DNA of 32,025 nucleotides from Periweissella beninensis. Its GTDB lineage: Bacteria > Bacillota > Bacilli > Lactobacillales > Lactobacillaceae. Of the stretch, positions 23,147 through 32,025 are shown in pieces. The translations under genes were made by a program, and so were the position numbers. Location: NCBI RefSeq assembly GCF_016908275.1, contig NZ_JAFBDN010000015.1:1-32025 (forward strand), in the 5' to 3' direction. Within the stretch, counting starts at the first letter, position 1. Every line of letters starts with the position of its first letter. The notes under the pieces were generated by a model. The model made no database searches. It was not told the DNA's origin and saw nothing but the letters and a program-made list of their open reading frames with translations.

Positions 23147-23979
23147 TTTGGCTTGCCTCCCTTAAAAAAAGCATCCACGATCCTAAAAAAGCCACTCTTA
23201 GCATTAACGTTTCCTACTTGACCTAATTGCTTATGTAGCATATTTAAATAATCTTGCCGATCTAAATTTCGAATTAATTCATTATTTAGCGTAAAAGAAA
23301 CTTCTCCCGTTTCTTCTGAAATAACAATTGTTAACGCATCTGTAACTTCACTAATCCCTACGGCTGCTCTGTGTCGTGTTCCAAGTTCCTTAGGAATTGT
23401 ACTACTTTCTGATAATGGTAAATAGGCCGCTGCGACTGCTATTCGATTATTTTCGATGATAACTGCTCCATCATGTAATGGGGTATTTGGTATAAACGTA
23501 TTAATTAATAATTGGCCACTAACTTTTGCATCGAGCTTAATACCAGTCTCAATATACTCCTCTAATCCTGTATTTTGCTCAATTGATATTAATGCCCCGA
23601 TTCGCCGTTTTGCCATATATTGCATGGCAAAATCCAACGCCTCAATTAAATGTTCTTGCTCTTCATTTTGCTTCCGCGTTTTAACGAAAACTGAACCTCT
23701 TCCCAAATGTTCAAGTCCCCGTCTAATTTCAGGTTGAAAAATAACGACTAAGGCAATAACTCCCCAATTAATTATCTGACCCATCAACCATGAAAAAGTA
23801 TCCAATCCAAACCAAACGCTTAAAATTTTGATAATTAACACTATCAAAACACCACGCATCAACTGAACTGCTCGGGTCCCTTTTAATAACATTAATAATT
23901 GATATATAACAAACCAAACGACAGCAATATCAATCAAATGTACTAAGTTTCTTAATGTTAATAGACTTCCTACATCCAC
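23143..23979 (-). CDS. cdaA: Diadenylate cyclase CdaA
   Basis: CdaA condenses two ATP to cyclic di-AMP, the second messenger for potassium, osmotic and wall homeostasis. Three N-terminal membrane helices (about 12-32, 40-58, 64-83) and a DAC domain with the catalytic LHDGAVII and GTRHRAAVG motifs are present. The 278 residues are the usual length. The start is GTG with GGTAGGG upstream. It leads the operon with cdaR and glmM. The promoter is the extended -10 at 24027-24035. Confidence 0.96.
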   Translation of the reverse strand: MDVGSLLTLRNLVHLIDIAVVWFVIYQLLMLLKGTRAVQLMRGVLIVLIIKILSVWFGLDTFSWLMGQIINWGVIALVVIFQPEIRRGLEHLGRGSVFVKTRKQNEEQEHLIEALDFAMQYMAKRRIGALISIEQNTGLEEYIETGIKLDAKVSGQLLINTFIPNTPLHDGAVIIENNRIAVAAAYLPLSESSTIPKELGTRHRAAVGISEVTDALTIVISEETGEVSFTLNNELIRNLDRQDYLNMLHKQLGQVGNVNAKSGFFRIVDAFFKGGKPK

Positions 23980-24026
23980 GGTACCGATCCCTACCTTTTT
24001 TATGTAGATTTTTCATACTAAATTTT

Positions 24027-24035
24027 ATTATACCA
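24027..24035 (-). promoter_or_regulatory. Promoter of cdaA-cdaR-glmM
   Basis: Extended -10 TGGTATAAT on the minus strand, about 48 nt before the cdaA start codon. The -35 is poor, as often with extended -10 promoters. Confidence 0.6.
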
Positions 24036-24118
24036 TGATATTAATTTTCAACCATTATTACATCTAGCATTTAATAATGCTTTCGTTCTTTTCACCAGAT
24101 TACTGTTTTTAATCACAA

Positions 24119-24153
24119 AAAAAGTAGTTAACACTTAAAATTAACCACTTTTT
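24119..24153 (-). terminator. Terminator after clpP
   Basis: AAAAAGTAGTTAA with TTAACCACTTTTT (one mismatch), 9-nt loop. It begins 10 nt after the clpP stop on the minus strand. Confidence 0.8.
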
Positions 24154-24163
24154 TAATAGCTTC

Positions 24164-24754
24164 TTATAATTCTGATGAAGATTCCATGATTTTATCAATC
24201 AATCCATATTCCAAAGTTTCCTTTGCATCCATCCAATAATCACGTTCAATATCTTTTTCAACTCTTTCTAATGGTTGATTAGCATTTTCTGCCAAAACCT
24301 TAGCAAGCCGATGTCTTGTTTTTGTAATTTGTTGATAGGCAATTTCAATTTCAGTTTGTTGACCTTGAGCACCACCCATTGGTTGGTGAATTAAATACTC
24401 TGCATTTGGTAGCATAAAGCGTTTACCCTTTGTTCCTGAAGAAGCAATAATTGTTGCCATTGATGCAGCTAAACCCATAACCACTGTTTGAATGTTTGAC
24501 TTAACAAAATTCATCGTGTCAACAATTGCCATTCCAGCAGTAACAACTCCACCAGGAGAATTGATATACATGTAGATATCTTTCTCTGAATCTTGGGCAT
24601 CAAGGAACAATAATTGAGCCACAATAGCATTGGCCATACCATCCTCAATTTGACCACTAACCATAATAATACGATCTTTTAATAAACGTGAATATATATC
24701 ATATGCCCGTTCACCACGTGATGATGTTTCAATAACTGTAGGTACTGGATACAT
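24164..24754 (-). CDS. clpP: ATP-dependent Clp protease proteolytic subunit ClpP
   Basis: ClpP forms the tetradecameric serine protease chamber fed by ClpX, ClpC or ClpE. The 196 residues include the catalytic triad Ser98 (GLAASMA), His123 (YLIHQPMGG) and Asp172 (ERDYWMDA). The N-terminus [30 protein letters not shown] is typical. The ribosome site is AAGGAGG. The promoter carries a CtsR operator and the leader a CIRCE element, so transcription should respond to heat and misfolded protein. Confidence 0.98.
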   Translation of the reverse strand: MYPVPTVIETSSRGERAYDIYSRLLKDRIIMVSGQIEDGMANAIVAQLLFLDAQDSEKDIYMYINSPGGVVTAGMAIVDTMNFVKSNIQTVVMGLAASMATIIASSGTKGKRFMLPNAEYLIHQPMGGAQGQQTEIEIAYQQITKTRHRLAKVLAENANQPLERVEKDIERDYWMDAKETLEYGLIDKIMESSSEL

Positions 24755-24777
24755 ATCAAATCCTCCTTTTAATTAAA

Positions 24778-24804
24778 TTAGCATTCCATAACATTGAGTG
24801 CTAA
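24778..24804 (-). promoter_or_regulatory. CIRCE element (HrcA operator) in the clpP leader
   Basis: TTAGCATTC-N9-GAGTGCTAA matches the CIRCE consensus TTAGCACTC-N9-GAGTGCTAA with one mismatch. It lies downstream of the -10, between the start point and the ribosome site. Confidence 0.88.
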
Positions 24805-24816
24805 TAGGTACACTTA

Positions 24817-24846
24817 ATATTACCGCAAAGGTCAAATTAGGTCAAA
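24817..24846 (-). promoter_or_regulatory. clpP promoter with CtsR operator
   Basis: -35 TTGACC (24845-24840), 17-nt spacer, -10 TAATAT (24822-24817). The direct repeat GGTCAAA-TTA-GGTCAAA (24830-24846, plus strand) is a perfect CtsR heptad pair and covers the -35 and part of the spacer. Confidence 0.92.
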
Positions 24847-24860
24847 TAAATAATCTTTCT

Positions 24861-25808
24861 TTATTTAATTGGCAATGGTCGTCCTTCACGAACTATTTGT
24901 GCATATTCTTTAATTTTACGCATTCGATGATTAACCCCTGATTTAGAAATTGGACCATTTGGTACAAACTCGCCTAATCCGCTTAAACTAACGTCGGGGT
25001 GATTTAGCCTAGTTTCTGCCATTTCGCGTAATTTAACTGGCAAATTAACTAAACCCACTTGATCTACTAACAGTTCGATATCAGCAATTTGGCGAGCGCT
25101 AGCATCGGCCACTTTATTAGCATTAGCTTCTTCAGCATTCGTCAACCGATTAACAGAATTTTTAATATCTCGCATAATCCTAACATCTTCAAATTGAAGC
25201 ATACTGTTAGTTGCTCCAATCAATTGTAAAAAGTCCGCTATTTTTTCTGCTTCTTTGAGATAGACAATATAACCCGAGCGCCGTTCTGTTGTCCTAGCAT
25301 TTAACCGATATAAGTTCATTAACTCGGCTAATTGTTCATTGTGATCTTGGTATAATGAATAGATTTCTAAATGATAGCGGCTAGTTTCTGGATTATTAAC
25401 CGAGCCAGCTGCTAAAAAAGCTCCGCGCAAATATGATCGTTTTTCTGAGTCCGTTGCAATAATACTTACTGGCACCGTTTGATTAATTTCAAATCCTTCC
25501 ATAATTTTTAAATCATCCAAAATTTGTTGTACATTATGAGCTAAACGCACAATATAAACATTATTTTTTTTAAGTTTCATTTGACGTCGAATAATGACCT
25601 CTGACTCAGTCTCAAAAAATTGACCCAATAATGAATATATTCGTCTAGCTGTAGAGGCATTTTCTGTTTGAATGTTTAAAGTGAATTGTCGATTATATAA
25701 ACTAAGTGAGCCATTCATTCTTAATAGTGCTGATAACTCTGCTCTACCATTATTAGCATGAACCTCTAAACTTGTTAGCTCTTTCTTTACATCACTAGCA
25801 TATGACAC
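24861..25808 (-). CDS. whiA: DNA-binding protein WhiA
   Basis: WhiA combines a LAGLIDADG-like N-terminal domain with a C-terminal helix-turn-helix ([29 protein letters not shown]...[12 protein letters not shown]). In Firmicutes it affects division, chromosome segregation and membrane composition. The 315 residues are the normal length. It starts at GTG with GGAGG 9 nt upstream and is third in the rapZ-yvcK-whiA operon, 21 nt after yvcK. Its stop lies only 15 nt from the clpP CtsR operator, with no terminator between them. Confidence 0.96.
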   Translation of the reverse strand: MSYASDVKKELTSLEVHANNGRAELSALLRMNGSLSLYNRQFTLNIQTENASTARRIYSLLGQFFETESEVIIRRQMKLKKNNVYIVRLAHNVQQILDDLKIMEGFEINQTVPVSIIATDSEKRSYLRGAFLAAGSVNNPETSRYHLEIYSLYQDHNEQLAELMNLYRLNARTTERRSGYIVYLKEAEKIADFLQLIGATNSMLQFEDVRIMRDIKNSVNRLTNAEEANANKVADASARQIADIELLVDQVGLVNLPVKLREMAETRLNHPDVSLSGLGEFVPNGPISKSGVNHRMRKIKEYAQIVREGRPLPIK

Positions 25809-25829
25809 ACTGTGATTCCTCCAATTAAT

Positions 25830-26804
25830 TTAATTTTTCCTGGCTAAAATTTTCATAAGTTGATCAACAACTCCTTGCCCATTGTGAAAAGCACCATTAT
25901 CCCGTAATTCTAATAAATCAGCTTTAATTTCAATGACCCCTATTTTTTTTAATTGATTTGAATCATGTCTAACCTGTTTTGAAACTTCATTCCATCGTTG
26001 CCAATCAATATAATCTTCTGGCACTTCGGTTGTATTAACAATCGTATGTGTTATTACGTTTGCGCCAACATGTTGATTAATAACTTCAACATGATCACCA
26101 TCAGAAAAATTATCCGTCTCTCCTTTTTGGGTCATAATATTGGAAATATACACAACATCTGCGCGTGTTGTTTTCAACGCTAAGGCAACATCACTAATCG
26201 TTAAATTAGGTAAAATGCTCGTATATAGTGATCCGGGCCCTAAAATAATCTGATCAGCTTGTGCAATGGCTGTGATAACTTGTGGCACTGCCTTAGCTTT
26301 TTTACTAGTAGAGTCAGTTTGCGGTTCTACCCAAACTTTCTCAATCACTTTATGTGCTTTAGTTATTTTTGCCTCACCAATTAACGTTGATCCATCTGCA
26401 AATTTAGCATGTAAAACCAATGGCTCATTAGCTACTGGATATATTTGCCCTTTAACTTCCATCATTTTACTTAATTTTTGAACTGCATCAAAGATATTTA
26501 AATCCATTTCTTGCATCGCTGCAATAATTAAATTACCAATACTGTGGCCAGCAAAAAAATCATCACCTGATTTAAATCGATATTGAAACACCTTTAAATA
26601 AACTGGATCTAAGGTTGACAGTACCACCATGACATTTCTAATATCACCTGGTGGCACTACATTAATATAATTACGTAATAACCCTGATGACCCACCATCA
26701 TCTGCCACGGTCACTACTGCTGTAATATCAACGTGTTCTTTTTTTAATGCTTTTAGTACGACAGGCAGTCCTGACCCCCCGCCAATTATGACGACCTTTC
26801 TCAC
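25830..26804 (-). CDS. yvcK: YvcK/CofD-like gluconeogenesis factor
   Basis: A 324-residue Rossmann-fold protein of the CofD-like YvcK family, which binds UDP-sugars such as UDP-GlcNAc and is needed for growth on gluconeogenic carbon and for normal wall synthesis. The nucleotide loop [13 protein letters not shown] (8-20), [10 protein letters not shown] (32-41) and the region [13 protein letters not shown] are clear, as are [15 protein letters not shown] and [18 protein letters not shown] overlaps the rapZ stop by 4 nt. It links the operon to the amino-sugar genes nearby. Confidence 0.95.
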   Translation of the reverse strand: MRKVVIIGGGSGLPVVLKALKKEHVDITAVVTVADDGGSSGLLRNYINVVPPGDIRNVMVVLSTLDPVYLKVFQYRFKSGDDFFAGHSIGNLIIAAMQEMDLNIFDAVQKLSKMMEVKGQIYPVANEPLVLHAKFADGSTLIGEAKITKAHKVIEKVWVEPQTDSTSKKAKAVPQVITAIAQADQIILGPGSLYTSILPNLTISDVALALKTTRADVVYISNIMTQKGETDNFSDGDHVEVINQHVGANVITHTIVNTTEVPEDYIDWQRWNEVSKQVRHDSNQLKKIGVIEIKADLLELRDNGAFHNGQGVVDQLMKILARKN

Positions 26805-27676
26805 GAACGAACGCTTGATTCCTTTCTTAACTCAATATCACGGTGGGTAATTCGAGTTTTGTACGTTTTTTCAATTGTTTGACCGATTCTTTCAGCAAAT
26901 GCAACTGACCGATGTTGTCCACCAGTACAGCCAATTGCAATCACTAATGAAGTTTTGCCTTCTAAAATATATCTTGGCAAAGTTAGCTGTAATAATTTCA
27001 TATATGTTTCATAAAAGGCTTGGGCACCATCACTTTGCATTACATAGTCATACACTCTTTTATCAAGTCCTGTCAATGTTCTAAGCTGCTCATCATAGTA
27101 CGGATTTTTTAAAAACCGAATGTCCCAAACTAGGTCAGCATCCAATGGTAAGCCATATTTAAAGCCAAATGACATCACTTGTACATTAAACGGCGCTTTA
27201 TGCTCTCCATTACTAAATTTCTCGAACAACATTTTTCTAAATTGACGAGGTGAATACTCATCAGTATTAATAACAATGTTAGCTCGCTCCTTAACACCTT
27301 TCAACACGCTTCGCTCTTTTTTTAAACCTTCCATTATTCGACCATTATGTGCCAATGGATGTTGCCGTCTTGACTCTTTATATCGTGCAACTAACTCTTG
27401 GTCTGATGCGTCTAAATATATAATTTCAGCTGTATTTTCTTTGGTTGAGGTGATTTCATTTAAATTACCAATTAAATCAAGTGCCCGGACATCTACCACT
27501 AAAGCTACTCGATTTACCGTTGAATTAGTTCTTACCATATTAAAAAATTGCGGTAATAAAGTTGCTGGTAAATTGTCAGTAGTTAAGAACCCCATATCCT
27601 CAAAGGCTTGCATGGCAACTGTTTTACCAGCACCACTCATGCCAGTTATAATCACAATTTGTTTTTGTTCTTCCAT
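26801..27676 (-). CDS. rapZ: RNase adapter / nucleotide-binding protein RapZ
   Basis: A P-loop protein of the RapZ/YvcJ family. The Walker A GMSGAGKT lies near the N-terminus, and the C-terminal domain holds the [12 protein letters not shown] motif that binds glucosamine-6-phosphate in E. coli RapZ. About 291 residues, full length. Two adjacent ATGs exist; I chose 27676, which is 5 nt from AAGGAGG, rather than 27679 (2 nt). In Gram-positives YvcJ affects competence and wall metabolism rather than the GlmZ small RNA. It is first in the operon with yvcK and whiA. Confidence 0.95.
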   Translation of the reverse strand: MEEQKQIVIITGMSGAGKTVAMQAFEDMGFLTTDNLPATLLPQFFNMVRTNSTVNRVALVVDVRALDLIGNLNEITSTKENTAEIIYLDASDQELVARYKESRRQHPLAHNGRIMEGLKKERSVLKGVKERANIVINTDEYSPRQFRKMLFEKFSNGEHKAPFNVQVMSFGFKYGLPLDADLVWDIRFLKNPYYDEQLRTLTGLDKRVYDYVMQSDGAQAFYETYMKLLQLTLPRYILEGKTSLVIAIGCTGGQHRSVAFAERIGQTIEKTYKTRITHRDIELRKESSVRS

Positions 27677-27702
27677 CATTGCCTCCTTTTTTACCCTATT
27701 TT

Positions 27703-27711
27703 AGTATACCA
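27703..27711 (-). promoter_or_regulatory. Promoter of rapZ-yvcK-whiA
   Basis: Extended -10 TGGTATACT on the minus strand, 27 nt before the rapZ start. A second TATAAT lies at 27816-27811 and may be an alternative start with a leader of about 130 nt. Confidence 0.55.
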
Positions 27712-27819
27712 TTTTACTGATTAAAGTAATTCAATCATCGCTAAATTTAAACAAACAATCATTTAAATACCTTAATCCTAGTAGTAACCTCTAGCTAAAT
27801 AGCATGTGCTATTATACGC

Positions 27820-27853
27820 AAAAAGAGTTCGGAAATATTTCCGAACCCTTTTT
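27820..27853. terminator. Terminator of the malolactic operon
   Basis: Stem GTTCGGAAAT/ATTTCCGAAC flanked by AAAAAG and CTTTTT. It is followed by T on either strand and lies just after mleP. Confidence 0.85.
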
Positions 27854-27881
27854 CAGATTAAACTAAATTAATTAATTTTGG

Positions 27882-29195
27882 CTAATGTAAAAATTGAATT
27901 AAAATACCAGCAATAACTAAAACAATTGCTCCACCAAGTCGATTGCCCATTTGTGCAAAGGCAATTAAGCCCATTCGATTTGAGGCTGATAACACGGCAA
28001 CATTCCCTGTTCCACCCATACTATTATTGCAGAGACCTGCAGTAATAACTGATTCAACCGGGAATAAACCAAACATCTTGCCAATAAAGGCACTAGCAAG
28101 TGAAATTGTAATAATGCTTGTCAAACACAGCACAACAAATTGCCAAGTTAAAGCACTAGCTAATAAACTAAGGTTTAAGAGGGCAATCCCAATTCCAGCA
28201 AGCACTGCATGTGTCAAGTTTTTAACAATTAATTGGTTAAACATTATTGCGGCATCTTCATAATATTGTGGCAATAAATTAAATGCTTTACATAAAATAA
28301 CCACAATAATAATGAACGCATATGTGTGAACCTTAGGAACCAAACTATTTAAAATAGTTCCAATCATAAAGAACGTTAATGCCATTAACATACCAACACC
28401 CATTTGCATAATATCAGGTTCTACTTGGCGTGTTTTTGAATATTTAGGATCAATTTCCATTAATATTGCGTGCCCATCATACTTAGTATCCTTACCAACT
28501 TTAGCAACCATGGCAGCACTAATGATTGCCATCACATTCCCTAAAGCTGAAGCAGGAATTAATTGTGAAATCATCGCTGCTGATGATTGACCTAAAGCAT
28601 GACCGTAAATACTTGATAAAGGCACGACACCGGCACCAATTCCCCCAGCCATGATTGGTAATGAAACATACATAACTGAGTGACCAAAACCATTTCCTAG
28701 TAGCATACCAACTAAACCAACCGCAAAGAAAGTGATAATCATTGATAGTAACGCTACTGGGATGAAACGTACTGAAGCTTTTAATAATAAATTACGATTC
28801 ATACCTAAAATTGCCCCAGTAATTAAAGCGGCAATATAGAAATCTAAAAAGCCCATATTGTTAATGAAGTTTTTAGTAATATCGACAGTATCTGCTGGTA
28901 TTACACCAAAAGTTGCTAAGGCAGCTGATGCAAAAATACAAAATACAGATCCACCACCAAGATATGAATTAAAAATTGGTAATTTCTCACCAATGAAATA
29001 AAATAAGTGCCCAAGCAATGTTAAAACTAACACTGCTCCTAAAATATTATTTGGTAGTTTGTGCATTGCCATAATAATAATCAATACAGCAAGCATAATT
29101 AAATACATTGGCAAGCTAATTCCACTAATTTTTGTTGCCAATATTTTATTTTTATATAGCTTATTTTCAGCTACTGGTTTGTCACCTTGATTCAT
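27882..29195 (-). CDS. mleP: Malate permease MleP (2-hydroxycarboxylate transporter family)
   Basis: A 437-residue secondary transporter of the 2HCT family (CitS, CitP, MleP), with about 11 membrane helices. The two family GGxG loops are seen as AGGIGAG and MGGTGNVAVLSASNRMGL, and the C-terminal end MGNRLGGAIVLVIAGILIQFL is typical. It exchanges malate for lactate, which makes malolactic fermentation electrogenic and generates proton motive force. It lies 57 nt after mleA in the same unit, with AAAGGAA as ribosome site. A citrate or mixed substrate range is possible for this family, but the neighbour argues for malate. Confidence 0.93.
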   Translation of the reverse strand: MNQGDKPVAENKLYKNKILATKISGISLPMYLIMLAVLIIIMAMHKLPNNILGAVLVLTLLGHLFYFIGEKLPIFNSYLGGGSVFCIFASAALATFGVIPADTVDITKNFINNMGFLDFYIAALITGAILGMNRNLLLKASVRFIPVALLSMIITFFAVGLVGMLLGNGFGHSVMYVSLPIMAGGIGAGVVPLSSIYGHALGQSSAAMISQLIPASALGNVMAIISAAMVAKVGKDTKYDGHAILMEIDPKYSKTRQVEPDIMQMGVGMLMALTFFMIGTILNSLVPKVHTYAFIIIVVILCKAFNLLPQYYEDAAIMFNQLIVKNLTHAVLAGIGIALLNLSLLASALTWQFVVLCLTSIITISLASAFIGKMFGLFPVESVITAGLCNNSMGGTGNVAVLSASNRMGLIAFAQMGNRLGGAIVLVIAGILIQFLH

Positions 29196-29252
29196 AACTA
29201 TTTCCTTTATTATCCAATTTCTTTATGGTCGTCAAATTGGCGGCTATAATAA

Positions 29253-30884
29253 TTATTTGTATTCTGGAACCCACTTCATATCAGCAACAGCTTTTTTAGC
29301 ATCACTAATTGGTTCACGGTTTAAGTTTTGCGCAAGTACACTTTCAGCAGTTGCTTCTGCAATAATTTGTGAGAACTTAGTAAGGTCTGAAACTGGTGGT
29401 AGTACAGCAGCACCCTTAGCATTTGAGTCAACCAAGCCACCTAAAGCGTGAATAGCAGCTGAAATGGTTTCTTGTGTCAATAATTTAGCAGTTGAAGCAA
29501 CTAATCCAAATCCAAGACCAGGGTAAATTAAAGCATTGTTTCCTTGACCAATGTGGTAAGTTACACCATTGTATTCTACATCAGCAGCAGGAATACCAGT
29601 TGAAACTAAAGCTTTACCATCAGTCCACTTAATTAAATCTTCAGCAGTTGCTTCTGCTAATTTAGTTGGGTTTGATAATGGGAAGATAATTGGTCGTTCA
29701 GTGTGTGCAGCCATTTCCTTAACGATTGCTTCAGTAAATGTGCCTGGTTGTGTTGAAGTACCAACTAAGACAGTTGGGTGTACTGCTTTGACAACTGCTT
29801 CTAATGAAGTTAATTCAGCAGCATTTGCAAATTCACTGCGATCACGCGTAAATGCTTTTTGGGCTGGTGTTAAATCAGGTGTATCATTGAACAATAAACC
29901 TTGCTTATCAACTAAATAGAAGTGTTTACGTGCTTCTTCTTCAGTTAAACCTTCTTGTAACAATTCATTAAACATTTGATTGGTAATACCCATACCAGCT
30001 GTTCCAGCACCAAATGTAACGAAAGTTTGATCCTTCAATGATTCTTTTGAAATGTTTAATGCACCTAAAACTCCAGCTAAAACAATCATTCCAGTACCTT
30101 GGATATCATCATTAAAAGTAGCAATTGAATCTTTATACTTATCCAAGATAACTTGAGCATTGGCACGACCAAAATCTTCCCAGTGTAACAATGATTCAGG
30201 GAATAATTTTTGTTCTGCGGCTACAAATTTGTCAATAAAAGCTAGGTATTCTTCACCAGCAATCCGTTCGTGACGGTTTCCTAAGTACAATGGATCTTCC
30301 AACAATGCTTTGTTGTTAGTACCTGAGTCAATACTGATAGGTAATACTTGGGCCGGATTAATTCCAGCCGCCGCAGTGTAAACCATTAATTTACCAACGG
30401 CAATATCAACACCGTTAACACCCCAGTCACCCATACCAAGAATTCCTTCAGCATCAGTTACAACGACTAAGCGAATATCGCGGCCATCAGCTGCATTCTT
30501 TAAAGTAGCTTCAATGTCTTCTGGCGCATCAACTGATAAAAAGGCTGCATTTTGTGGATTCATGTAAATTTCGTTATATTGTTCAATTGCATCAGCCACA
30601 ACTGGATCATAAACAACAGGCATGAATTCAACTACGTGTTGATCCATTAAATGATAAAATAAAGTAACGTTTTCATTGAACAAATTCATCAAGAAGATGC
30701 GTTTTTCTAATGGTGAGCTTTTACTTTGAAATTGTGCATATACTTGTTCTGATTGTTCTTCAATTGTTTGAACCTTACTTGGTAGTGCACCAGTTAAACC
30801 AAGTGCTTCCCGTTCTTCCTTCGTAAAGGCGGTTCCTTTATTTAAAAATGAGTTATTTAAAATTGCTTTTCCAGTTAATGCCAT
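29253..30884 (-). CDS. mleA: Malolactic enzyme
   Basis: Converts L-malate directly to L-lactate and CO2 with NAD+ and Mn2+ as cofactors, in the cytoplasm. At 543 residues it belongs to the malic-enzyme fold: [20 protein letters not shown] (N-terminal), [36 protein letters not shown] (metal site) and the Rossmann loop [10 protein letters not shown]. The close fit to lactic-acid-bacterial MleA/MleS and pairing with mleP and mleR favour malolactic over malic enzyme. GGAGG precedes the ATG. Codon use is GC-richer and more regular than its neighbours, as for a highly expressed gene. Confidence 0.96.
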   Translation of the reverse strand: MALTGKAILNNSFLNKGTAFTKEEREALGLTGALPSKVQTIEEQSEQVYAQFQSKSSPLEKRIFLMNLFNENVTLFYHLMDQHVVEFMPVVYDPVVADAIEQYNEIYMNPQNAAFLSVDAPEDIEATLKNAADGRDIRLVVVTDAEGILGMGDWGVNGVDIAVGKLMVYTAAAGINPAQVLPISIDSGTNNKALLEDPLYLGNRHERIAGEEYLAFIDKFVAAEQKLFPESLLHWEDFGRANAQVILDKYKDSIATFNDDIQGTGMIVLAGVLGALNISKESLKDQTFVTFGAGTAGMGITNQMFNELLQEGLTEEEARKHFYLVDKQGLLFNDTPDLTPAQKAFTRDRSEFANAAELTSLEAVVKAVHPTVLVGTSTQPGTFTEAIVKEMAAHTERPIIFPLSNPTKLAEATAEDLIKWTDGKALVSTGIPAADVEYNGVTYHIGQGNNALIYPGLGFGLVASTAKLLTQETISAAIHALGGLVDSNAKGAAVLPPVSDLTKFSQIIAEATAESVLAQNLNREPISDAKKAVADMKWVPEYK

Positions 30885-30924
30885 GTTGGGCCTCCAAATA
30901 GTTTTGAACTTTTTTACAAGGGTT

Positions 30925-30984
30925 ACTATATGCCCCTAAAAGTGCTATAGTCAAAGGTGACATTTCTTATAAATTATTTTTATA
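30925..30984 (-). promoter_or_regulatory. mleA promoter and candidate MleR site
   Basis: -35 TTGACT (30954-30949), 18-nt spacer, -10 TATAGT (30930-30925). About 14 nt upstream of the -35 is a dyad TATAAA-N5-TTTATA (30968-30984) of LysR-box type, within the mleR-mleA divergent gap. Activation by MleR is known in relatives; the exact site is inferred. Confidence 0.6.
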
Positions 30985-31021
30985 TCATTATCAAAAACTC
31001 TGTTATAGCGCGAGGTTTCAT

Positions 31022-31906
31022 ATGTACATTCGAGATTTAGAATATTACCAACAAATTATTTTACAAAAAAACTTTTCAAAAGTTGCTAATTTTTTCCACG
31101 TTAGTCAACCTACTATTAGTACTGCTATCAAAAGACTAGAAGAAGAACTTAACACTCAGTTAATTATTCGTGATCATTCGCATAACGAATTAATCTTAAC
31201 CCTAAGTGGTGAACAGCTATATCGTCATGCTACCCAGATTTTAAATGAATGGGCTGTAACCAAAGCTGAAATTGATCGCCTCAATAACGAACAAATTGTC
31301 TTGGGCTTACCACCAATCATTCAAAATTATTATTTTACTAATATTGCACAAACTCTCCGTGAACGAGGGATGCTGAAAAGTATCACTACTGTTGAAGGTG
31401 GTTCAAATGATTTACGTAAAAGCTTACAACGTGGTGAAGTTGACATCGCCTTACTTGGTTCAGCTGAGCCTATGGCCTATAAATCATTATTAACTGAAGA
31501 ATTTGATAGACACAGTTATCAAATTTTTGTTAGTAAAAAGCATCCCCTAGCCGCCAAAAAAGCAATTAAATTTAGTGAACTGCGGCATGAGCCGTTTATT
31601 TTATTCACAACTAGTTTTGTCCATACGCAAGCAATTAATAAACTAGCAAGTCGTAATCACTTTCATCCAAATGTTATTTTTCGTTCAAGCGATGTTAATT
31701 TCATTATGAATATGGTAGCAAATGGCTTGGGCGTTACCTTTTTAACCGGTATTACTAATCAACATCGCAGTGATGTAGTTGCTATTGACCTTCTTGATAC
31801 TGATCAACCATCATTTATCACCAGTATTGCCTACCGTTCAGGTCATGTGTTAACACCTGTTCAACAAAAGTTACTGGGTATCCTATATGAAAGTTTAGAG
31901 TATTAA
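31022..31906 (+). CDS. mleR: LysR-family regulator MleR
   Basis: A 294-residue LysR-type regulator. The N-terminal winged helix (YYQQIILQKNFSKVANFFHVSQPTISTAIKRLEEELNTQLIIRD, about 8-52) is followed by a periplasmic-binding-protein-like effector domain (about 90-290, with GLPPIIQNYYF, EGGSNDLRKSLQRGEVDIALLGS and MVANGLGVTFLTG). Divergent orientation from mleA-mleP across 137 nt identifies it as the malate-responsive activator MleR. GAGG lies 6 nt before ATG. A terminator follows at 31984. Confidence 0.93.
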   Translation: MYIRDLEYYQQIILQKNFSKVANFFHVSQPTISTAIKRLEEELNTQLIIRDHSHNELILTLSGEQLYRHATQILNEWAVTKAEIDRLNNEQIVLGLPPIIQNYYFTNIAQTLRERGMLKSITTVEGGSNDLRKSLQRGEVDIALLGSAEPMAYKSLLTEEFDRHSYQIFVSKKHPLAAKKAIKFSELRHEPFILFTTSFVHTQAINKLASRNHFHPNVIFRSSDVNFIMNMVANGLGVTFLTGITNQHRSDVVAIDLLDTDQPSFITSIAYRSGHVLTPVQQKLLGILYESLEY

Positions 31907-31930
31907 TGCTCCCCTAACGAAAATAAAACC

Positions 31931-31956
31931 GGCTCTTTGTCAAATGGTACTGATAG
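31931..31956. repeat. Possible insertion-sequence end (ISL3-type)
   Basis: GGCTCTTTGTCAAATGGTAC and the bases after it resemble terminal inverted repeats of ISL3-family elements of lactic acid bacteria, which begin with GGCTCTTT-like sequence. No transposase and no matching inverted end lie in the window, so this is at most a relic or the edge of an element that continues outside. From memory of the family; unverified. Confidence 0.25.
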
Positions 31957-31983
31957 ACTAAATAATTAAATTAATTTATTAAG

Positions 31984-32017
31984 CAACTAATTCATAATTT
32001 GGATTAGTTGTTTTTTT
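31984..32017 (+). terminator. Terminator after mleR
   Basis: CAACTAAT (31984-31991) pairs with ATTAGTTG (32003-32010), followed by a run of eight or nine T. Confidence 0.75.
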
Positions 32018-32025
32018 GTAATTTA

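Noticed and set aside
1-32025. CRISPR arrays, prophage or restriction systems
   Set aside because: No regularly spaced repeats and no cas, phage or restriction genes were seen.

Overview
The window reads as chromosome of a low-GC lactic acid bacterium of the order Lactobacillales, family Lactobacillaceae. Signs of this are the malolactic cluster (mleR / mleA-mleP), EzrA, CdaA-YbbR-GlmM, YvcK-RapZ-WhiA, CtsR, CIRCE, cre and GlnR type operators, strong AGGAGG ribosome sites and a 6S RNA of the 'Lacto-usp' arrangement. A Leuconostoc/Weissella-like genus is possible, but I cannot fix the genus from the sequence. Nearly all genes look vertically inherited. There is no complete mobile element, CRISPR array or prophage.

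Layout. 1-2073: a small secreted protein (minus) with a WalR-like promoter, divergent from a tsaE / GNAT / DEDDh-exonuclease operon that ends in a strong bidirectional hairpin. 2080-9530 (minus): CPA1 Na+/H+ antiporter, murB, tRNA-Val(TAC), a 146-aa orphan, an unusual cold-shock-domain + NERD-nuclease protein, ezrA and a secreted Apf-like hydrolase with a second WalR-like promoter. 9995-13284: rpsD (minus) with its probable autoregulatory S4 leader; then, on plus, rarA, 6S RNA, a three-helix membrane protein and a universal stress protein. 13366-18382 (minus): an XRE/TPR regulator behind a GNAT enzyme, a structured RNA of about 300 nt with no family I recognise, ammonium transporter amtB under a GlnR box, a MarR regulator with a small partner protein, a short candidate regulatory RNA, and nagB. 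18593-23979 (minus): glmS, then the cdaA-cdaR-glmM operon. 24164-27676 (minus): clpP with both CtsR and HrcA operators, then the rapZ-yvcK-whiA operon. 27882-31906: the malolactic cluster.

How it fits together. The centre links carbon, nitrogen and cell-wall supply: GlnR (amtB), NagR-type operator (nagB, perhaps glmS), GlmS and GlmM making UDP-GlcNAc precursors, RapZ/YvcK wall homeostasis, MurB, and c-di-AMP synthesis by CdaA/CdaR next to GlmM.

The most promising unexplained signals are two non-coding transcription units on the minus strand, each with a near-consensus CcpA (cre) operator in its promoter and its own Rho-independent terminator. One is about 308 nt (about 14955-15262), closed by a perfect 9-bp terminal stem. 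The other is about 82 nt (about 17542-17623): a 5' hairpin, a C/U-rich single-stranded linker and a terminator hairpin. They flank amtB, marR and the small gene and may be carbon-responsive regulatory RNAs. This is inference from sequence only.
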